Shown piece by piece: positions 43,770 to 55,837 of a DNA stretch of 64,000 nucleotides; within the stretch, counting starts at the first letter, position 1, and each line of letters opens with the position of its first letter. The notes under the pieces are model-generated. The model was not told the origin of the DNA and searched no databases. It saw nothing but the letters and a program-made list of their open reading frames with translations. The position numbers and the translations under genes are program-made. This stretch comes from Mesostigma viride (taxonomy: Eukaryota > Streptophyta > Mesostigmatophyceae > Mesostigmatales > Mesostigmataceae): positions 1,052,775 through 1,116,774 of the forward strand of contig RPFO01000276.1 of NCBI GenBank assembly GCA_009746045.1, given 5' to 3'.

Positions 43770-46700
43770 TCACAGCACGCAAACTTGCTGGACTCCCTGC
43801 CACGTCTGTCCAGGAGGTAGCGTCACCGGCACTCCCATAACACCGGACTCAACGCAGAACATGCGCAGGTAGTCGTCATCCTTCAAATCCTTGGTGCTCT
43901 TTGCTTTGGCCTCCCAGGGGTTCCAAACCACTGCGGCCCCTCCCACGTGGACCCACCCCAGAAGGACATCACAGACACCGACAGCCGCCAGAGACATCAC
44001 GCAGTGGATGCACGCCCAGCCAAAGGAGACCACGTAAGAATCTCACAGCGGCGCCTATGCCAACCTCTTTCAAGCGCAAGGAAGTCGTTAAAGGAAGACA
44101 TTCCATGGCATAACGCGGCAAGGGGCCTCCAGCAAAAGGATGCAGGAGGGGCATTAATCAACATGCAGGATCACCAACGGTAAGAGGTGCCACGTAATCA
44201 AGCAAGCAGGGAAAAGACAACTGGCATATGTTTCACCAGCCAGAGATACGTCACCGACATCGTGATTGAGCAGGTGCCACCTTTAAACTGGGCCGTTTTA
44301 TCAAGCCATCGTTCAACCTGGAGGACCTACTGGTCCCAGCCCAGTTTGAATACCGCATCCACTCTCTCTCCCTTCTTTGGACTGCCATGCAGAACAAGAC
44401 GCGGTGGAAGCGGATTGTCAAGGCTCACACGCCCGACCCTGTGGGCAAACCACCTCCCCCCAAGCGGAGGAGGCGTTTTGATGAGTAGGGTAGTTAGGAT
44501 TTTTCTAGACTAGCTAGATTAGAGTTAGGTTAGTTCGATTACGCGGCTCCTTCCATCCCACCCCACCATCAAGGAATATGTGCTACATGATCTCCCAACG
44601 GAGGCATGTTATAATTTAATTTAATTTTTAATCGTTCAACCTCTAGCACATGCAACTACAGCACCCACCTGCATCGGGCAGACCCTGCTTGCGCAGCTGC
44701 AGGGGCCGCGACTTCCCCGCATCCACCACGGTGATGCTGTCCGGCGCGTCAAGGTAAATGCGGTCCACCTGCCCCAGTTCGTACACACGGAAGAATCGAC
44801 GTACACGCTTAAATATCAATAACAAAAGTCAGCCAGCAGGGGAACCGGAAAGCGCCGGCATGCATGACAAGCACCCAAGGTTGAGCATACCATGCGGCAG
44901 CAAGTTGTCACGTCCTGCATGAATGATGTCCAGCAATAAAAACAAAATGCACGAGGAGACATACCGCCATGGCAGAGGTGGGCGAGTCCAAGAAAAGTAG
45001 CTGGACAGTTTCCCAGATTCCTTGCTAAAAGACTGTTTTGACAGAGGGATTTAAAAGTAATCTGAGAGTGATGTAAACACAATCTGAAGTACCATGGAAA
45101 ATATCAACCATGAATATTTTGTCTACTAGCCACCACACAGTAGCGAGCGAGCGAGCTTCAACCGGACCAGGGTTAATTAAGTGTCCAACTTGGCCAGAAG
45201 CAAATTTGACTATGCCCTGCAGACCGCATGAGACGCCCTGCGTGGGCTCTCCTAAGAAGAGCCAGCTGGCACGCCTACCTCCTGTGCAAATGTGATGGAG
45301 TCCGCAGCGTCTTCAAGCTTAATGCGCGCCTGCAGGTTGTCCAGATAATCACAACCCTGAAGCCCTCGGACTGACACCTTGCTGTTGACGGCAGCCAGGG
45401 CTCCCCACAAGGGCAAGGCAAAGAACGCAATGGCTTCAGCAGGTTTGTAAGAATGGAGACGGGCGCGAGACGGGCCTCACCACAAACAAGCTGCCTAGCG
45501 AGCCGCAGTGCCAGCCTTAGACACTAATCTTATCCACGCACTCTTCTGACCACCCTCGCCTGATTCGAAGGGGCAGACACACATGATTGTTTTGTGCATG
45601 CATGGTGTGTGTATACAGACACGCATGCGCGCACACACACACACACACCATCATCAGGGCAGCACACGTGCGGCTATATGTGCCCCACATGCAAGTGCAT
45701 ACACAAACGCAAGGCACCCATATCCTCATTCACTGCACGAGGAAACAGGAATTAGGTTCTGGAAGTTACAAGAATGAAACGAAATGCAATGGCCCTGATC
45801 AATGCCACCACACCACGCAACAAAGGCTGTGTGTCTCTGCGCCTAGAATCCATCCAGGCCAGATGCGCACAGGCCCTACCAGCGACCAGCGCAGCATGGG
45901 CACAATTGGTGCCACTGGTGCCAGCCAGGTCGAAGGGGCACAGGCGCACCAAGTGCGTGCACACCTCCACTACCCGCAACATGCCTGTACTACGTGCACA
46001 ACGTGCCTGATGTCGTCCGTGGCGTAATACGTGTGGAAGGCGAACGTGAATGAAAGCGGCGCTTGCCCCGTATTCGATACCGTCATCTGCATCGACAGCG
46101 AGCCGTCCGCCTCACCCAGGGCCACGCGCAGGCGGCAGGTGGAGCTGAGCATCCAGCACACCCAGGCATGGTGGGGGGCAGCCAAAATGAAGAGGACCAG
46201 AGAGGGAGCAACGGTAGAGGGATGGGGAAGCAAAGGAGAGGAATGGGAGAGGAACGGGAGGGGAAAGGTGACGGTACAGGAATGGAGCGTGCGAGGAAAG
46301 AAAGCCAAGTGTCAAGAGGGAGGTCGCGTGGTGAGCAAAACAAACATTTTGCGCAAATGCTCTGCCTGTAACGTATGGAGTGTAGGCGTACCAGATGTCG
46401 TGTACAGAGTGGGAAGCGTGCACATGGGAATATGCCTTGCCGTGCTTATCGTGTAGAGGGCATGTAGAGGGCATGTAGAGGGTATGTAGAGGGCATGTAG
46501 AGGGTATGTAGAGGGCATGTAGAGGGTATGTAGAGGGCATGTAGAGGGCATGTAGAGGGAATGTAGAGGGTATCCCAACCCCAGCGAGAGCAGTGTGGAC
46601 ATGACAGGTGCTGATGGGCAACACGCCGTACTGGGGTGCCTAATGTCTAGTATAGTGCCAGGATGCTCATCCCACACCATGGTGTGAACATGGCGGGGCG

Positions 46701-49700
46701 GAGGGAGGGACATTTGGCCACTTGGCGTTGGATCAACATTGCAACATGAAGTGGCATCATCCGGGACCCATGGGGGACACAGACCCAACCATCCTCGTGC
46801 TTTGCGACACGCCACCGTGGCTGCTGAACATGCCCACTTGCAGACCGCATGACAACGCGGGTTTACTCTCGCCGAGGGGTTGGCAAGGCAAGCGCTCGCA
46901 TGCTTAATGACCTACTTTGCCGTAGCACCCATGCTTGATGGCACCAAAGCAGAATGCGTAAAACCATACTAGCTGTGGTGAACCGTTTAGATGACACAAT
47001 ATGGACCTGAAAGACCATCTCTTCTCCCTCCAGGGGAACACACTCGCATCTGCAAAAACCCTGGTGGATGCTTCACAACTGCAACCTGCATCCGTGGAGG
47101 CCACCGGCCTTGTGATGCGGTGGCCACCCGCCGAATCCCGTGGTAGCCAACCGATGTCAACCGTGCGCTCCATCGCCAACACTCCCGTGATGACAGCCAA
47201 CTCCCGTCATGGCGTCACATGAATGCTCGACATCACCCTTTCACACTAACCAGAGCAATGTAAAGAACGCAGACCTGTTCCCAAAAATGCTAATCCACGT
47301 ATAGGGGGCCGGGGCAAGGAACCGGGCATCGAGCATGATCGTCGACAGCACAGCAAGTCGGCAGAGCCAGGCGGACGATGCCATGCCTTGCTGGCTAGGG
47401 CCTGTAAGTGGGGAGGAAACCCGTGCGTTGCTGGCTAGGGCCTGTAAGTGGGGAGGAAACCCGTGCGTTGCTGGCTAGGGCCTGCAAGTGGGGAGGAAAC
47501 CCGTGCGTTGCTGGCTAGGGCCTGCAAGTGGGGAGGAAACCCGTGCGTTGCTGGCTAGGGCCTGTAAGTGGGGAGGAAACCCATGCGTTGCTGGCTAGGG
47601 CCTGTAAGTGGGGAGGAAACCCATGCGTTGCTGGCTAGGGCCTGCAAGTGGGGAGGAAACCCATGCGTTGCTGGCTAGGGCCTGTAAGTGGGGAGGAAAC
47701 CCGTGCGTTGCTGGCTAGGGCCTGTAAGTGGGGAGGAAACCCGTGCGTTGCTGGCTAGGGCCTGTAAGTGGGGAGGAAACCCGTGCGTTGCTGGCTAGGG
47801 CCTGTAAGTGGGGAGGAAACCCATGCGTTGCTGGCTAGGGCCTGCAAGTGGGGAGGAAACCCGTGCGTTGCTGGCTAGGGCCTGTAAGTGGGGAGGAAAC
47901 CCGTGCGTTGCTGGCTAGGGCCTGTAAGTGGGGAGGAAACCCATGCGTTGCTGGCTAGGGCCTGTAAGTGGGGAGGAAACCCGTGCGTTGCTGGCTAGGG
48001 CCTGTAAGTGGGGAGGAAACCCGTGCGTTGCTGGCTAGGGCCTGTAAGTGGGGAGGAAACCCGTGCGTTGCTGGCTAGGGCCTGCAAGTGGGGAGGAAAC
48101 CCATGCGTTGCTGGCTAGGGCCTGTAAGTGGGGAGGAAACCCGTACGTTGCTGGCTAGGGCTTGTAAGTGGGGAGGAAACCCGTGCGTTGCTGGCTAGGG
48201 GCTGTAAGTGGGGAGGAAACCCATGCGTTGCTGGCTAGGGCCTGTAAGTGGGGAGGAAACCCATGCGTTGCTGGCTAGGGCCTGTAAGTGGGGAGGAAAC
48301 CCATGCGTTGCTGGCTAGGGCCTGTAAGTGGGGAGGAAACCCGTGCGTTGCTGGCTAGGGCCTGTAAGTGGGGAGGAAACCCGTGCGTTGCTGGCTAGGG
48401 GCTGTAAGTGGGGAGGAAACCCATGCGTTGCTGGCTAGGGCCTGTAAGTGGGGAGGAAACCCATGCGTTGCTGGCTAGGGCCTGTAAGTGGGGAGGAAAC
48501 CCGTGCGTTGCTGGCTAGGGCCTGTAAGTGGGGAGGAAACCCGTACGTTGCTGGCTAGGGCTTGTAAGTGGGGAGGAAACCCATGCGTTGCTGGCTAGGG
48601 CCTGTAAGTGGGGAGGAAACCCGTGCGTTGCTGGCTAGGGCCTGTAAGTGGGGAGGAAACCCGTGCGTTGCTGGCTAGGGCCTGTAAGTGGGGAGGAAAC
48701 CCGTGCGTTGCTGGCTAGGGGCTGTAAGTGGGGAGGAAACCCATGCGTTGCTGGCTAGGGCCTGTAAGTGGGGAGGAAACCCGTGCGTTGCTGGCTAGGG
48801 CCTGTAAGTGGGGAGGAAACCCGTGCGTTGCTGGCTAGGGCCTGTAAGTGGGGAGGAAACCCGTGCGTTGCTGGCTAGGGCCTGCAAGTGGGGAGGAAAC
48901 CCGTGCGTTGCTGGCTAGGGCCTGCAAGTGGGGAGGAAACCCGTGCGTTGCTGGCTAGGGCCTGTAAGTGGGGAGGAAACCCGTGCGTTGCTGGCTAGGG
49001 CCTGTAAGTGGGGAGGAAACCCATGCGTTGCTGGCTAGGGCCTGCAAGTGGGGAGGAAACCCATGCGTTGCTGGCTAGGGCCTGTAAGTGGGGAGGAAAC
49101 CCGTGCGTTGCTGGCTAGGGCCTGTAAGTGGGGAGGAAACCCATTACGCAATATGTACTATGCAATATGTACTATGGAGGGGACTCATCCCCACCAACCC
49201 CACGGCGCCCCCACCTGTTGGCCCACGTGCGCACGCGTTCGTCGGCGTCCTCCTTGTTGAGCTGCAGCTCCAGCACCACCCAGGGGATGGAGGCGCCTGC
49301 CGTGAGGGGCGAGTCCACGGGGGATTCCACCACCTTCCAGGGATGGTTTCGCGCAAAGCCGTGCTGGGGCAGCGGGCCCATATCGCTGAACTGGGGTTTG
49401 GGGAGAAATGGCCAGGGGGGTGGCGGATCAAGGGTGTGGGGGGGACAGGTTTGACAGAGGACAAGTGCGCCAACCCGCGTGCACAAGCGCGCCAACCCGC
49501 GTGCACAAGCGTGCCGACCCGCGTGAACAAGCGCACCGACCCGCGTGCACAAGCGCGCCAACTCGTGCAGGCTTGTTCGATAAAAGATTGGGCCAGGGTT
49601 GGAGGGGAGCCGGAGATGCCAGCAAGATCGGAGCCCAGACGACGGACGGGAACATGCAGGCCACCCAGGATGGCGCATGACCGCGGCTGTCCTGTAAAGC

Positions 49701-50462
49701 CACAGAGCGCGAGCGTTGCTTGGCCCTCAAGCTTGGCGTTTTGCTATCAGAGAAAGTGGTCGTACTGTGAGGGGAAGGTGGGTGCCCAGGGTAGGAGGAA
49801 CGCGCCCACGCATTGGGCAGAACAGCTGGTGGAATAGCCAAGCAGGCGGACAGCTGGCGGTTGCGCGCTGAAACGCCAGTTGTGGCTGGCATCACGTCAA
49901 GGCACGCCTGCTCTGCTAGGTCACTCCCAGTTGCGTGCGAAGAGGGGACAGAACGGACAGTAGCGAGGCGCACCTGGGGGAAGCAGATGGGGACGCCTCC
50001 GCGGATGGCTTTCGGCGGCTCAAACACGGCCTGTAGGATGCGAATTCCAAGGATGGCATCCGGTACGACATCACCACACCCAAAATGCACAAAATTATCA
50101 CGTCGAGGGTTATGAGCACTCTCGGACCTTCTGCAGGGCGGTGCCTGCGTCCGCAGAGTCATAACTGCTTGAACCTCCTTGCTATAAAAGTCAAAGTTGC
50201 CGCAGTCGGACTTACCGGATATGTTTCGCCACCCGTGAAAAAATCAGGAGGTAAATGCATGGATGCTCTTTTCCATTCACTACCAGCTGCGGAAACAACT
50301 CACCGCATCGCTCAAGAAAAGCTGCTCTTGTCCAGCGACCGTCCAGCTGGTAACATGGGCACCGTGCAAAAAGACTTCTGCGGTTGCGCCTCCAGCTGTG
50401 CTTAAGCATAATTTTGGAAGACCCGACTTCTTGTCGATGGATGTAATCACCATATCTGCCAA
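43770..50462 (-). CDS. Glucose-6-phosphate 1-epimerase, 7 exons, complete
   Basis: Interconverts the alpha and beta anomers of glucose 6-phosphate (aldose-1-epimerase fold, YMR099c/D-hexose-6-phosphate mutarotase group). Exons on minus: 50,462-50,304; 50,030-49,974; 49,390-49,215; 46,144-46,007; 45,381-45,279; 44,768-44,669; 43,930-43,770. Phases agree and give 297 residues, the usual family length. Landmarks: VFLHGAHVTSW, FEPPKAIRGGVPICFPQ, MGPLPQHGFARNHPW (likely active-site His), TFAFHTYYATDDI (second conserved His), GCDYLDNL, VDRIYLDAPDSITVVDAGK, LPDAVVWNPWEAKAK, and YLRMFCVESG (Glu base region). Exon 4 joins exon 5 best with a GC donor (ATCAG|GCACGT), restoring DDISKVSVRGLQ. The start is the first ATG. 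Introns carry a 1.8-kb minisatellite and a LINE end. It has no obvious targeting peptide, so probably cytosolic. Confidence 0.93.
44180..44632 (+). mobile_element. LINE 3' end inside epimerase intron 6
   Basis: Plus-strand frame RFIKPSFNLEDLLVPAQFEY, then RWKRIVKAHTPDPVGKPPPP, then basic KRRRRFDE and a stop at about 44,488. A trailer follows with GGAATATGTGCTACATGATC, CTCCCAACGGAGGC and a (TAATT)n tail at about 44,613-44,630. The protein resembles the extreme C-terminus of a LINE polyprotein and is of a different family from the 40-kb remnant. It lies antisense to the host gene. Confidence 0.65.
45628..45648. repeat. (CA)n microsatellite in epimerase intron 4
   Basis: A short CA dinucleotide run. 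Confidence 0.9.
46453..46572. repeat. 11-bp minisatellite GTAGAGGGCAT/GTAGAGGGTAT, about 11 copies
   Basis: Tandem 11-bp units in epimerase intron 3, alternating C and T at one position. Confidence 0.95.
47380..49143 (-). repeat. 40-bp minisatellite, about 44 copies, each with a 3'-splice-site-like motif
   Basis: Units are adjacent and nearly identical (plus strand CTGTAAGTGGGGAGGAAACC, then CGTGCGTTGCTGGCTAGGGC). Read in the sense of the host gene (minus), each contains TTTCCTCCCCACTTACAG, a pyrimidine tract followed by a perfect acceptor. Single-base variants (CGTG/CATG, CTGTAAG/CTGCAAG, GCCTG/GGCTG) are scattered. The array fills most of intron 3, ending about 70 bp after the donor at 49,215. 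There are no unique spacers, so it is not a CRISPR array. Confidence 0.98.
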
Positions 50463-51416
50463 TCAATCAGTTTACTAGTACGTATACTGGGTTTATTACT
50501 GGGTGTGAAGGCACAGGAACGTGCAGTCGTCGCCACAAGGACACAGCTGCGTCAAAAAGGTGACCTCGGACGCGTGCTTGTCGCTGCCCTGAGCATATCG
50601 CTACATTAACCCCCTTCCGGTCTAGGGAGATGGCGCCCGGCGTCCCTTGTCTAATATGCCATACCCAACGTCGCAGCTTTCTTTTTTGGCCTGCTGGTCA
50701 CATCGAACTGGTTTACAAGTTACCTGGTGCTATGTGCGAGCAGGATGCACACTTGTCATCAAGGGGAGGCATCCGTACATCGCACCGGTTCGCGCGCTTC
50801 CAGGCGCTGCGCCACTGACAATTTGGTGCGCGCACAAGCGCCTGAATTGCCAGGCCTTCGCCAAGTCGCTATGCAGGCAGCGGGCCCTTCAAAACTCAAA
50901 CAAGGCAGACCGGAGCGGGATGGACGTCCACGTGCCGGGTAGTGGACAAAACGCTTGCCATGACTGACGCACTGCCGGGATTATCCTGCGCCCACTAGGT
51001 ATTTGCCTTGACGGGCCATTTCCTTGTTTGCTTCATGCTTCGTATGAATCTGAGCTACTACAGATTGTTATACCGCAGTCCACGGGCGAATACGGATTAC
51101 GAACACGAACCGGATCACGAACGATTGCACGCCCTTTGGAAGCTGCCGGATTATCACACAGGAACTTTGTTGATCTCGTATACTTAAGGTGTTTTATCCG
51201 CTTGGGCACAGTCGAGCTCGCTCTGGCTGCGAGGAACATGTTTGATGGTGGCGTCTACCACCATACCACCAAATTTAGAAAAGCTTGTGACTTTTTTTGC
51301 TGTGCGAAGTACTAGCGCGTAGCCGAGCACGGTGGTGTGATTGGGTGATGGATCAGCAGATCGATGGACAGAGCTCCTTCGTTACTTGATTGATTCGAGC
51401 GTTAATTAAAACAAAG
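50463..51416. promoter_or_regulatory. Divergent promoter region between epimerase and FAM177-like genes
   Basis: A 954-bp gap lies between divergent start codons. No TATA box or tandem motif is obvious. Small frames here lack codon bias. Assigned by position only. Confidence 0.5.
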
Positions 51417-53125
51417 ATGAATTATGCGGATTCGGGAATGGAGAGCAGCACAGCCGCACCGCGCCTGGCCGTCGATTATGTTCGCTCGCAAGACGTTCAA
51501 CCCGTTTTATCGCCCGTAAAACGGGTTTTGCCGCCCGTGAGGACGTCAATTCCCGAAAAGGCGAAGTCACCCGTCCGCGAAGCCGCTTTGCCAGTCGTCG
51601 AAACGAATGCACCGGGGCGATGGGAGTTTCTCAAGTGTTTCGGCTCCAAGATTGCCGAGGGTATGTGTCAAGCATGAGACGCTTGCAGCATTGTATCTGC
51701 AGGTGTGTGGACATCGTAAAGAGTGCTGAGCTGAGATTATGGATCAAGAAAAATAAATATGGACCGTTGGGAGATGGATCATGAAAAGAAGCCTAGTTAG
51801 CCAGCAAAGCGACACCTTGCCCAGGTACCAAGTGTTTTTCATGTGGTGTTAAACAGCTCATCCACCGGCTCCTTGTGTCCTGCATGGGCCGTGCCTGCAG
51901 TTGCGGAGGCGATCTCAGACAAGCTGGCGTACATGTTCGGGCTGGACGAGTCCAAGTACCAGCGGTACCTGGACGAGTACAACTGGCAGAAGGAGAAGGT
52001 CCGTGCCGCGCCTGTCGTCCCCTAGCTGCCCACCCTCACTGTTATGTGCTCACGTGTGTGCGTCGCCACGTCCTTGACATGGTGTGTGCAGCTATGGCAG
52101 GTGTGTGCATGGCTGTCACACGTGGTGTAATCCCGAGGGCCAAAACTTTCCTCCCTCTTTGTCTTGCTCCGCGATTCCTGCACTCCAACAAGCACCGGTG
52201 CAGGTCCAGCGAGCATGCGCCTGACCAAGAGGGTAGCATGAGCATCTAAATTTAAATTACATCAGCAGTAACCTCCCTGCATGCGGGAATGTTGTTGGTG
52301 TCAGATTTTGGTTGGTGCGGGCACACATCCCGGTGATGCGCCTCTCCTCGCTGCCATCGGAGCCCACCTCTCGTGCCTGCGTCTCAATTGGTGCCGCTAT
52401 TGGGGGGGGCTGCCATGCACAATCCTTTTCTACACGTTTGTAGTCTAGCCAGGAGCATGATAGACAGGCATGGGGGGCACCGCCCCGCACGCGTGCTGGT
52501 GCCGTCTCACCATCATCTGCTGCAATAAATGCCAATCCTCCACAGCCTGGTTCGCCTGCTCCATGCTGGGCCACAGTAATGGACTTGCGGCCAGGTGTCA
52601 CTACGTAGGGGCCATGTCATTACGAACGATACAGCGGGAGCAATGCATGCAGGAGCCGTGCAACTGCGAAGCATGCGCGCGCATCCCCTGATGCGGCCCC
52701 TGTTTTCACCCCCTTGCCAGCTGGCACCTGCGCACGAGCGGGATGTCCCCCATGGCCTGGGATGACCTCCATTCATCTACGCCTGCCCTTGCGTAGCTCC
52801 GCACGTGTGACATCGCGCCCCTACGCAGTGTGCCCCCTCCCCACGCGTACTCTTTTGTGGCATCCTGCGCCCACATTTGTGTATGTCTCTGTCCGTGCCC
52901 CCCACTTATATTTTCCTGTGTTTGCGCCCCACTGGTTTCTGGGTGGGCCTGTGTGTTTGCCCCTTTGTCCGTGCCTGCGTGCACACACCCTTTGTTTATG
53001 CCCCTGTGCACGCGCAGGAGGAGGAGGAGCAGCGCAAGCTGGAGGAGGTGCGCCGCGCTGATGCAGACGCGCAGGGGGTGAAGCTGGAGCAGATGGAGAG
53101 AGGGGCCGCGCGGGGGGTGGCATAA
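51417..53125 (+). CDS. FAM177-family protein, 3 exons
   Basis: Exons 51,417-51,660, 51,901-51,998 and 53,018-53,125 join in phase to give 149 residues. The N-terminal 70 residues are disordered and Pro-rich. The family core spans the exon 1/2 junction: WEFLKCFGSKIAE, then ISDKLAYMFGLDESKYQRYL, then DEYNWQKEK. In FAM177 proteins this Trp-containing helix is followed by a G-[ILV]-[TD]-x-x-K-Y-Q-Y motif and a Glu-rich coiled tail, seen here as EEEEQRKLEEVRRADADAQG in exon 3. The molecular function of the family is poorly defined. The ATG at 51,417 has a good context (ACAAAGATG). A tandem repeat begins within the last codons and runs past the stop. Diverges from the epimerase gene. Confidence 0.83.
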
Positions 53126-53335
53126 ACGTACACCAAATATGAAGAGGGGGCCGGCGCGGGGGGTGGCGTGGCCGTACACCAACTATGGAGAAGGGAGCGG
53201 CACAGGGGGTGGCGTGACCGTACATCAAATATGAAGAGAGGGGCGGGGCGTGAACATACACCAAACATGAAGAGGGTGGCGGTGTTGGGGATGGTGTGAC
53301 CGTACACCAAATATGAAGAGGGGCTCGGCGTCACG
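53090..53335 (+). repeat. ~45-55-bp tandem repeat spanning the FAM177-like stop codon
   Basis: Units start near GAGAGGGGCCGCGCGGGG, then GGTGGCATAAACGTACACCA and AATATGAA, and repeat with drift about five times (compare GTACACCAAATATGAAGAGG near 53,130 and 53,300). The first unit contains the TAA stop. Later units read GGCGTG at the same place, so the stop is unit-specific. Confidence 0.85.
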
Positions 53336-53339
53336 CTCT

Positions 53340-53955
53340 TACAATGCGTGCGATCAGGGTGCAGGGTGCCTTTGGTGCGCCACAGCATGTGTGGCGGCCT
53401 CCCCCACCCTGCCATGGTTGGAGCGGCCACCACATGTGGCGGCCAGAGGGGCCACCAGCAGGGCACTGACATCCGCAGCACACATGCTTGGCACGGTATT
53501 TGCTCTGTCACGTCTGATGAGGGCCTTTTGTAGTCCCCTAGCTCGTCCCGCATGCGTGCGCCGCAGGTGCGCACCTGGTCACGTACGACAATTGTGCATC
53601 AGGCGGCACGCTTGTGGCTTGTTGCATGAATTGTACAAACCTTCTTTAGTCCTGAGGAATAGGGAGTGTGCAGATCATCATCACATTGGTGCCAACGGGT
53701 CAACAGAGTTATGTTATATCATTATCCCCAGGCAATAGTCCAGGGTTCCCACTGGCTTGTGCGGCACGTGTTGACTCCGTATGGGCACATCGGTCTGCTC
53801 TGAGGTCATGAGCACTGTGACGCATTGATTGGACCGATCTCCTGCATCGGAGGCATTGTTATTTTCCACCCCAATGTGATACGGATAAACATATTGCTCT
53901 AACTGATGTCTTGAAACTGTCTTATTAAGTAAGACAACCTTGTCCCGCACCTTCA
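53340..53955. other. Intergenic, no gene seen
   Basis: 3' flank of the FAM177-like gene. Frames are short and unbiased, and no repeat of note is seen. Confidence 0.55.
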
Positions 53956-53959
53956 AAGT

Positions 53960-54296
53960 TCTAACAGCTAGTAGAGGACATGGGAGACCTAGGCATCTCC
54001 GTGATTTGGAAAAAGATTATGGACAAGGCCAAGTGGGCCCAGGTCATAGAGGCCAACAACCCCCCTGCAGTGGGGAAGGAGCGTGTTTGCAAACGAGGGA
54101 GGCATGCCAGCCAAGACCCCCAGGGTCGCGATCGAGCATCATAGATATAACATAGGACTGCTTTTGTAGATTAGATAGAATAGGATTGTTTTGTAGCTAG
54201 CTTAGACCGGTAGGATTGCGTGCACCCACCCATCCATCCATCGGAGTTAATGCTCTGTGACTCCCCAACGGGAGCACGAGTTTAATTAATTAAGTG
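53960..54296 (+). mobile_element. LINE 3' end with short C-terminal frame
   Basis: Encodes MGDLGISVIWKKIMDKAKWA and then a short basic tail, stopping at 54,142. A trailer contains TAGATTAGATAGAATAGG, CTCCCCAACGGGAGC (stem-loop) and TTTAATTAATTAAG at 54,280-54,293. The trailer layout (CTCCCAACGGAG hairpin and TTAA tail) matches the 44,180-44,632 element, which also has a TAGATTAGA-type stretch, so both belong to one LINE family. Confidence 0.6.
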
Positions 54297-55029
54297 AGAC
54301 AACTTTGTTTGAATCAGGAATTGGGTATGCTTTGCAACAGGAGGAAAAAGTACTTTGGACCTAATATTTTTGCATAACTTAGCCCTGACCGGGAGGACAA
54401 GTGTACAGCACGGAAAAACGTACTCTGGCGTATGTTTCGGGACGGAGAAGACAAGTGGAGAACTCGAATTAATAGGTACGTATGTAAAACCCTCCGGTAA
54501 GTTATAAACCTTGACGGGGTAGCATAACCTTTAGACATGACACCAGGCTGTTAGCCATCATGACTGGACTTGGTCACGCCGCGCCCAATCCTGGAATCTC
54601 AGCCGTAGGATCGGCGCGAAAATCCCAGTAAAATATGGGAGGCATGTAGGAGTTGAAATGGGAAGTGCGCCTTCGCACGGGCGATTGAGATTTTTGATCC
54701 GATCTCATGACAGAATTCGCGCAGCGCCAGCGGGTCCATAGTCCCATTTTAGGCACTTAGTGGTACCGGGATTTCGGGAAGTGGGGCTTTTTGCCTTGTA
54801 AGGGCGTATGCTAGGGACTTAGAATTTTGCATGAGGTAGGTAATTTTGCAAAAAATAAGTCTGTAAGTCCGAAATTTTCATTGAGCCACGAGCCACGAGG
54901 TAGCCATGGCTGACGGCGGAGTTCATAACTTTCACGTTTGGGCACCAAATTTGGCTGTGACTATCACAATCGCTTCGTCTTTCTAAGACGCACACGCTGA
55001 AATAATTTTCCGAAGCTATTACGCAGTAT

Positions 55030-55436
55030 ATGACGAGCAAACGCTCCTCGACGCAACGCAGCCTGGCGACTGCGCTAGGCCATGAAAATACGTCTGCAGC
55101 TCCGGCTGCAGCTTCGCCCTCAGGTCCGGCAGGCAGCGGTGACGCTAGGACTTCGCGCACAGGTGGTCGCCCCGCACCCTCCCGGGCTTCACGCCTCGCC
55201 TTCAGCCTCGCCTGAGCCCAAACGCAGCCGCCCAACCGAACCTAGCTGGTCTGAGTACGACTTTGACGTTGACGGGTTATTTTCCACTTTCGACGTCAAC
55301 AGCCCCAGTTTTTTCGACTGGCCACACATCCGGATCCTGGAGCTTTTGTTTTATGGGTCGTACGCCTCCCTTCTTGACCTGTGCCAGCGCCTCCAACGCC
55401 ATAAATGCTTCCGCAGCCAGTCTGACGGCCAGTTTT
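55030..55436 (+). pseudogene. ORF1 N-terminus of LINE copy D
   Basis: Starts MTSKRSSTQRSLATALGHEN and passes through the Ala/Pro-rich region. It changes frame to a segment IRILELLFYGSYASLLDLCQ that corresponds to CIFYGDYASLYDLCLHL of copy B. It stops at 55,436, and the central GEIWAP segment is not recognisable. Confidence 0.6.
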
Positions 55437-55837
55437 GAACAGCCCCGCGCACCTGACCTGTCTGGCTGCATGGTCGCGACCGCGCCTTCTTTTCCATCCT
55501 TCAGCGTGCTTTCGCGGACCTAGCTCTGGCAACCCATCCCCTTCTTGACCGAATCCACCCTCCTCCTCCACCTCCATTCAGCCATCTCACAGCACAGTGA
55601 GGCCCCTAGCTGCAGATGCATGTGGCAGCTGTGGGCCGCACGCTGGCTGCTGAGCTCCCCACCATCCCCACTGCCACCGCCACCCTCCTTGCCTCCACAC
55701 ACACACACACACCTCCGCCTCCTCCGACTCCATCACCGCCCAGCTCCGCGACATCGACCAGCGCCTCAAGGACAATGCCATCGCCCTCGAGGTCCTGCAA
55801 AACTCCGCAGACCTCACCGCCCAGGCGGTGAAGGACA

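Noticed and set aside
46904-47200. Candidate extra exon of the epimerase gene (98-codon minus frame)
   Set aside because: Exon 3 joins exon 4 directly in phase and reproduces the family alignment (TWANR..RLRV), leaving no missing segment.
47380-49143. Possible CRISPR or telomere/centromere satellite
   Set aside because: No spacers; confined to one intron of the epimerase gene whose exons flank it in correct phase.
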